Assembly (NCBI GenBank): GCA_964544765.1
Contig: CAZJDM010000198.1
Coordinates: 1 to 7,495, forward strand
From: CAZJDM01 sp964544765
Lineage (GTDB): Bacteria; Bdellovibrionota_B; Oligoflexia; CAYFLR01
DNA: 7,495 nt
Direction: 5' to 3'
In this document: positions 4,859-7,495 of the stretch, piece by piece
Layout of the letters: the number at the start of each line of letters is the position of its first letter
Position numbering within the stretch: the stretch's first letter is position 1
Program-made: the position numbers and the translations under genes
The notes under the pieces: model-generated
Told to the model about the DNA's origin: nothing
The model's database searches: none
What the model saw: the letters and a program-made list of their open reading frames with translations, nothing else

Positions 4859-7160
4859 TAGACGTCTTTTAAAAAGATCTGCATTATTATCGGGTTTTTA
4901 TTTGTCCTTTATTTTGTTGGTATTTTATATCATTTTCAATCACTTATTTTTTGAGAGTCAGAAAGAAAACTTACAGGCTGAAGTAAAGAGTATATCTAAG
5001 TTGATTGAACAAAACTATGGTATTGGCAACCTTATTTCATTAAAAAGAAACTTAAGTAATATTGCATATGCAAATAAATGGTCAGAAAGTAGTTTCGTAA
5101 ATATTGATAATATTAAGTACTGGGAGTTTAAAAGTAGTGATAATCCTAGCGAAGGCTTTAATTTACTTTGGACTATAGTTACTTTCATAACTTTAAATAC
5201 CAACTTCCCTCCTTACTTATTACAGAAATCAATTAAAATTGAATCTTGGGATAAAAAAGTTGTTGGCTCATTTAGTTTAAAAAGGAGCATAAAAAAAGAG
5301 TGGCAATCACACTTATCCAGAATGCTTTTAATTGGCCTATTACTAATGATTTCCTGGCTTCTATATCAATTCTTTATTTGGTATGTTTCACAAAAAACAT
5401 TAAAGCCTTTGGAGTTGCTATCTGAAGAGTTAAATACATCTGCAAAACAGGTTAAAATAGAGTTTCAAAACGAAGTTGGAGTGGATGAATTACAACGCAT
5501 TAGAGGATGGTTCAATCAAATTGCTCAAGCGTGGAAATCTGAGAGGAATAGGGCTGTTGAAAACGAAAGACTAGCCAGTATCGGTCAGACCACATCAACT
5601 CTTGCTCATGATATTAGGAGACCCTTTACACTCGTACGCACTATTCTCAGCTCGTTTGAGGTGTTTAAAGACGACCAACCCCGCCTTAATTCAGCCAAGC
5701 AAGACGTAGAAAAGGCTATAAGCGGTGTAGAAGCTATGGTAAACGATATAATGGATTTTAGTCGTGAAGTAAAAATTCAAACTAAACCAACATCTCTCGG
5801 TGGTATATTTGATTTTACAATAAGGCAGACATTACAATCCTACCCTGATCCAGATATAAAATTGTCATACCAATTGACAGCTTCTAAAAAACCACTAATA
5901 GATGAGGACAGATTATCACGAGTCTTTCAAAATATAATTGGTAACGGTGTTGAGGCTATCACTGTTATTGGCAAAAAACAAGCCGGTACCATCTTTATTG
6001 AGACCAATGACATCAATAAAAATAATAGTTCATGGGTCGAAATCATCATCGGCAATGATGGTCCTCCTTTCCCAGAAGGAGCAGTGGGTAAATTATTTGA
6101 ATCCTTCTATACGGCCAACAAAGCAAAAGGAACCGGGTTAGGGTTAGCTTCAGCTCAAAAGATTGTCCACTTACATGATGGGGTCATTTCTGCTCGTAAT
6201 AAACCAAATAACACTGGAGTTGAATTCGTCATTCATATCCCTGCTTCTAGTGAGGAGGAGCAGATTGATACAAAGCTACTGCCCAAGGATAGTAAAGAAG
6301 TGTTTAATATAGAAGAGGAAAATCTATCAGAGCTTGACAAGCTATTAGAGAAAGTGGTTTCCAGCCAATCAACGTATAAAATATTATTACTAGAGGACGA
6401 GCATCTTTACCGGGCTTGGGTAAAGAATCTACTTATCAAAAATGAGAAACTTCACAAATCAGTGGTATTATTTGATGCCTCAACTGTCGAAGAGGCTTTA
6501 GATCTATTGAAAGACAACCCTGATATATCCTATAGCATTATTGATATTGACTTAGGGCAAGTAAAAGATGGTTATGATTTTTTAGAAGCGGTAAGAAACA
6601 ATAATAAGCTTTCATGTTTGGTTCATAGCAACCGGACCTTACCTGAGTTCAGAAAGAAGGCCACTGATCTAGGGGCCAAAGCCTTTATTCCAAAACCATT
6701 ACCACTTGAGAGTCTGATAGGATTTTTAGCCGGTGAAGAGTTCAAAGGAGAAAAACCAAAATCACTCTTACCTCAACAAAAAAGTATCTACTATTGTGAT
6801 GATGTTGCACTTATGCGGGACCATTTTGAAATGCTATGTAAACAATACCAAGCTGATCGGGGTAGAGAAATAAACTTTCAGATATTTAAAAATGGAGAAA
6901 AGCTTCTAACTAAGGCCAAAGAGAAACAACCACATTTAGTTTTAAGTGATTTAAATATGGCCGAAGCCAACGGTCAATTAAATGGATATGAAGTAATTAA
7001 ATCCATTAAAGAAGTATCTGGTCAAATTAAAGCATATTTAGTCTCAAATGAACCCTTGGCTCTGTCTGAAGAACCAACTAAGGAAGCAGGGGGAGATGGA
7101 GCATTAGAGCAACCAATGAGTCGAGATATGATATTTAATTTAATTGATACTTTATTTTAA
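4848..7160 (+). CDS. Hybrid sensor histidine kinase with two C-terminal receiver domains
   Basis: This 770-residue inner-membrane sensor has a transmembrane helix at about 14-35, an extracytoplasmic domain at 36-157 with no family I recognise, a second helix at 158-180, and a HAMP-like linker at 181-235. The phosphoacceptor segment is TLAHDIRRPF with His254, a variant of the usual HELRTPL. The ATPase core has an N-box around Asn366, G1 IGNDGPP (Asp404) and G2 GTGLGL (428-433), so the kinase should be active. An acidic linker (467-508) leads to receiver 1 (510-628), with Glu516/Asp517, phospho-Asp566, Ser594 and Lys616 all in place. Receiver 2 (646-770) has Asp651/Asp652, Asp701 and Ser733, but Gln755 replaces the invariant Lys. 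There is no DNA-binding domain and no HPt domain, so an outside phosphotransfer or response protein is needed. The ATG lies inside the end of the methyltransferase gene, with GGGG at 4838-4841 as a weak ribosome binding site, so translation is probably coupled. It may sense the compound moved or bound by the operon's transporter fusion. Confidence 0.92.
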   Translation: MKISRRLLKRSALLSGFYLSFILLVFYIIFNHLFFESQKENLQAEVKSISKLIEQNYGIGNLISLKRNLSNIAYANKWSESSFVNIDNIKYWEFKSSDNPSEGFNLLWTIVTFITLNTNFPPYLLQKSIKIESWDKKVVGSFSLKRSIKKEWQSHLSRMLLIGLLLMISWLLYQFFIWYVSQKTLKPLELLSEELNTSAKQVKIEFQNEVGVDELQRIRGWFNQIAQAWKSERNRAVENERLASIGQTTSTLAHDIRRPFTLVRTILSSFEVFKDDQPRLNSAKQDVEKAISGVEAMVNDIMDFSREVKIQTKPTSLGGIFDFTIRQTLQSYPDPDIKLSYQLTASKKPLIDEDRLSRVFQNIIGNGVEAITVIGKKQAGTIFIETNDINKNNSSWVEIIIGNDGPPFPEGAVGKLFESFYTANKAKGTGLGLASAQKIVHLHDGVISARNKPNNTGVEFVIHIPASSEEEQIDTKLLPKDSKEVFNIEEENLSELDKLLEKVVSSQSTYKILLLEDEHLYRAWVKNLLIKNEKLHKSVVLFDASTVEEALDLLKDNPDISYSIIDIDLGQVKDGYDFLEAVRNNNKLSCLVHSNRTLPEFRKKATDLGAKAFIPKPLPLESLIGFLAGEEFKGEKPKSLLPQQKSIYYCDDVALMRDHFEMLCKQYQADRGREINFQIFKNGEKLLTKAKEKQPHLVLSDLNMAEANGQLNGYEVIKSIKEVSGQIKAYLVSNEPLALSEEPTKEAGGDGALEQPMSRDMIFNLIDTLF

Positions 7161-7199
7161 ATAGTTAACTACCAAACCTGCTCCTATTACTTAATGGCC

Positions 7200-7307
7200 T
7201 TATAACCGCACACACTGATCCTCAGCAATCAATCCATATTTCAATAATACCCTCTGAGCATCTTTATCCGGGATTCTGCATTTGAAATAGGCCTGCCCCC
7301 AGAGCCC
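7200..7307 (-). pseudogene. Possible C-terminal gene remnant, function unknown
   Basis: On the minus strand 35 codons are open between a TAG (7308-7310) and a TAA (7200-7202). They contain no start codon. The translation, with segments AYFKCRIPDKDAQRVLL and KYGLIAEDQCVRL, has the mixed charged and hydrophobic pattern of a real protein. This stretch also looks richer in G and C than the rest of the window. I do not recognise a family. It may be the broken end of a neighbouring or mobile-element gene, or a chance open stretch. The rest of 7161-7444 shows no other convincing gene, no tRNA, and no intrinsic terminator after the kinase gene. Confidence 0.2.
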
Positions 7308-7380
7308 CTAAAAACGCCAATCCCCATAATTAAAAACAGCTAATAATATGGTAAATTGACTTTTTAGACTCCTAATTAGA

Positions 7381-7400
7381 GATATTTTCATCTAAATATC
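7381..7400. repeat. AT-rich hairpin between the operon end and the right repeat
   Basis: GATATTT (7381-7387) pairs perfectly with AAATATC (7394-7400) across a 6-base loop TCATCT. The palindrome CTAATTAG lies just before it (7372-7379). No clean T run follows on either strand, so it is not a good terminator. It could be a protein-binding palindrome or simple AT-rich chance. Confidence 0.3.
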
Positions 7401-7444
7401 AGGTTTTAATCCTTGAAAATAGATAGGAGATATGTAAATGCATT

Positions 7445-7494
7445 GTAAGTTAGGCCTAGACCCCACCTTGACATGAAAAATAAAAAAAATTTGA
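7445..7494. repeat. Right arm of the 50-bp perfect inverted repeat
   Basis: This is the exact reverse complement of 1-50, with one further base (7495) outside it. Unlike the left copy, it is not part of a long reading frame. Just before it, AGGAG (7425-7429) and an ATG at 7438 start a 12-codon frame that runs into the repeat and stops at 7474-7476. This is probably chance. The two copies place the whole 7.4-kb segment between identical inverted ends. Confidence 0.9.
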
Positions 7495-7495
7495 T

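Noticed and set aside
7241..7327. Minus-strand 28-codon frame with ATG at 7325-7327
   Set aside because: It has no ribosome binding site and a low-information sequence. It overlaps the more protein-like stretch in another frame.
7438..7476. Twelve-codon frame with AGGAG upstream, running into the right repeat
   Set aside because: The ribosome site is moderate (8-base spacing), most of the frame is repeat sequence, and there is no other sign of coding. It is best taken as chance.
1..7495. CRISPR array, tRNA, rRNA or transposase genes
   Set aside because: No regularly spaced repeats, cloverleaf-like segments, rRNA-like stretches or DDE/HUH transposase motifs were seen on either strand by reading.

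Overview
AT-rich bacterial DNA of Gram-negative character. The evidence is a two-transmembrane histidine kinase and an oligopeptide-type solute-binding domain exported on its own signal-peptide-like segment, with no phage or plasmid replication genes. The kinase style (an H-box reading HDIRRPF and two receivers at the C-terminus) reminds me of predatory bdellovibrio-like bacteria or Legionellales. That is recall from style only and is not proven here.

Layout. Positions 1-50 and 7445-7494 are a perfect 50-bp inverted repeat, so the window is bounded by the same sequence in opposite orientation. At the left, a reading frame open to the window edge encodes the C-terminal part of a SAM-dependent methyltransferase whose SAM-binding motif I is missing (3-452). 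A control region follows (about 453-797). It contains a plausible promoter, a hairpin at the predicted transcript start, a 17-codon reading frame (658-711) with a perfect AAGGAGGTGA ribosome binding site, and a strong hairpin (737-760). The left arm of that hairpin can instead pair with the end of the 17-codon frame. This looks like a leader-peptide attenuator, or alternatively a small peptide gene placed ahead of the operon.

Three tightly packed genes follow. The first two overlap by 4 bases and the second and third by 11 bases, so they are very probably one translationally coupled operon. They encode: (1) an 890-residue fusion of a 12-helix MFS transporter, resembling the MefA/EntS exporter group, to a complete oligopeptide-type (SBP_bac_5) solute-binding domain, joined by a segment that looks like a retained signal peptide; (2) a 463-residue protein with two successive class I methyltransferase-fold domains; (3) a 770-residue hybrid histidine kinase with an extracytoplasmic sensor and two C-terminal receivers, the second of which has Gln where the conserved Lys should be.

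Together the genes suggest a small-molecule or peptide system with four parts: modification or synthesis by the double methyltransferase, movement across the membrane by the MFS part, capture outside by the binding domain, and sensing by the kinase. The substrate cannot be read from the sequence. A peptide pheromone, an antibiotic-type compound and an opine-like metallophore are all possible. No DNA-binding response regulator is present, so the output must be elsewhere or act through protein contact.

The last 335 bases hold no convincing gene. There is a short minus-strand open stretch that may be a gene remnant, an AT-rich hairpin, and the right inverted repeat.
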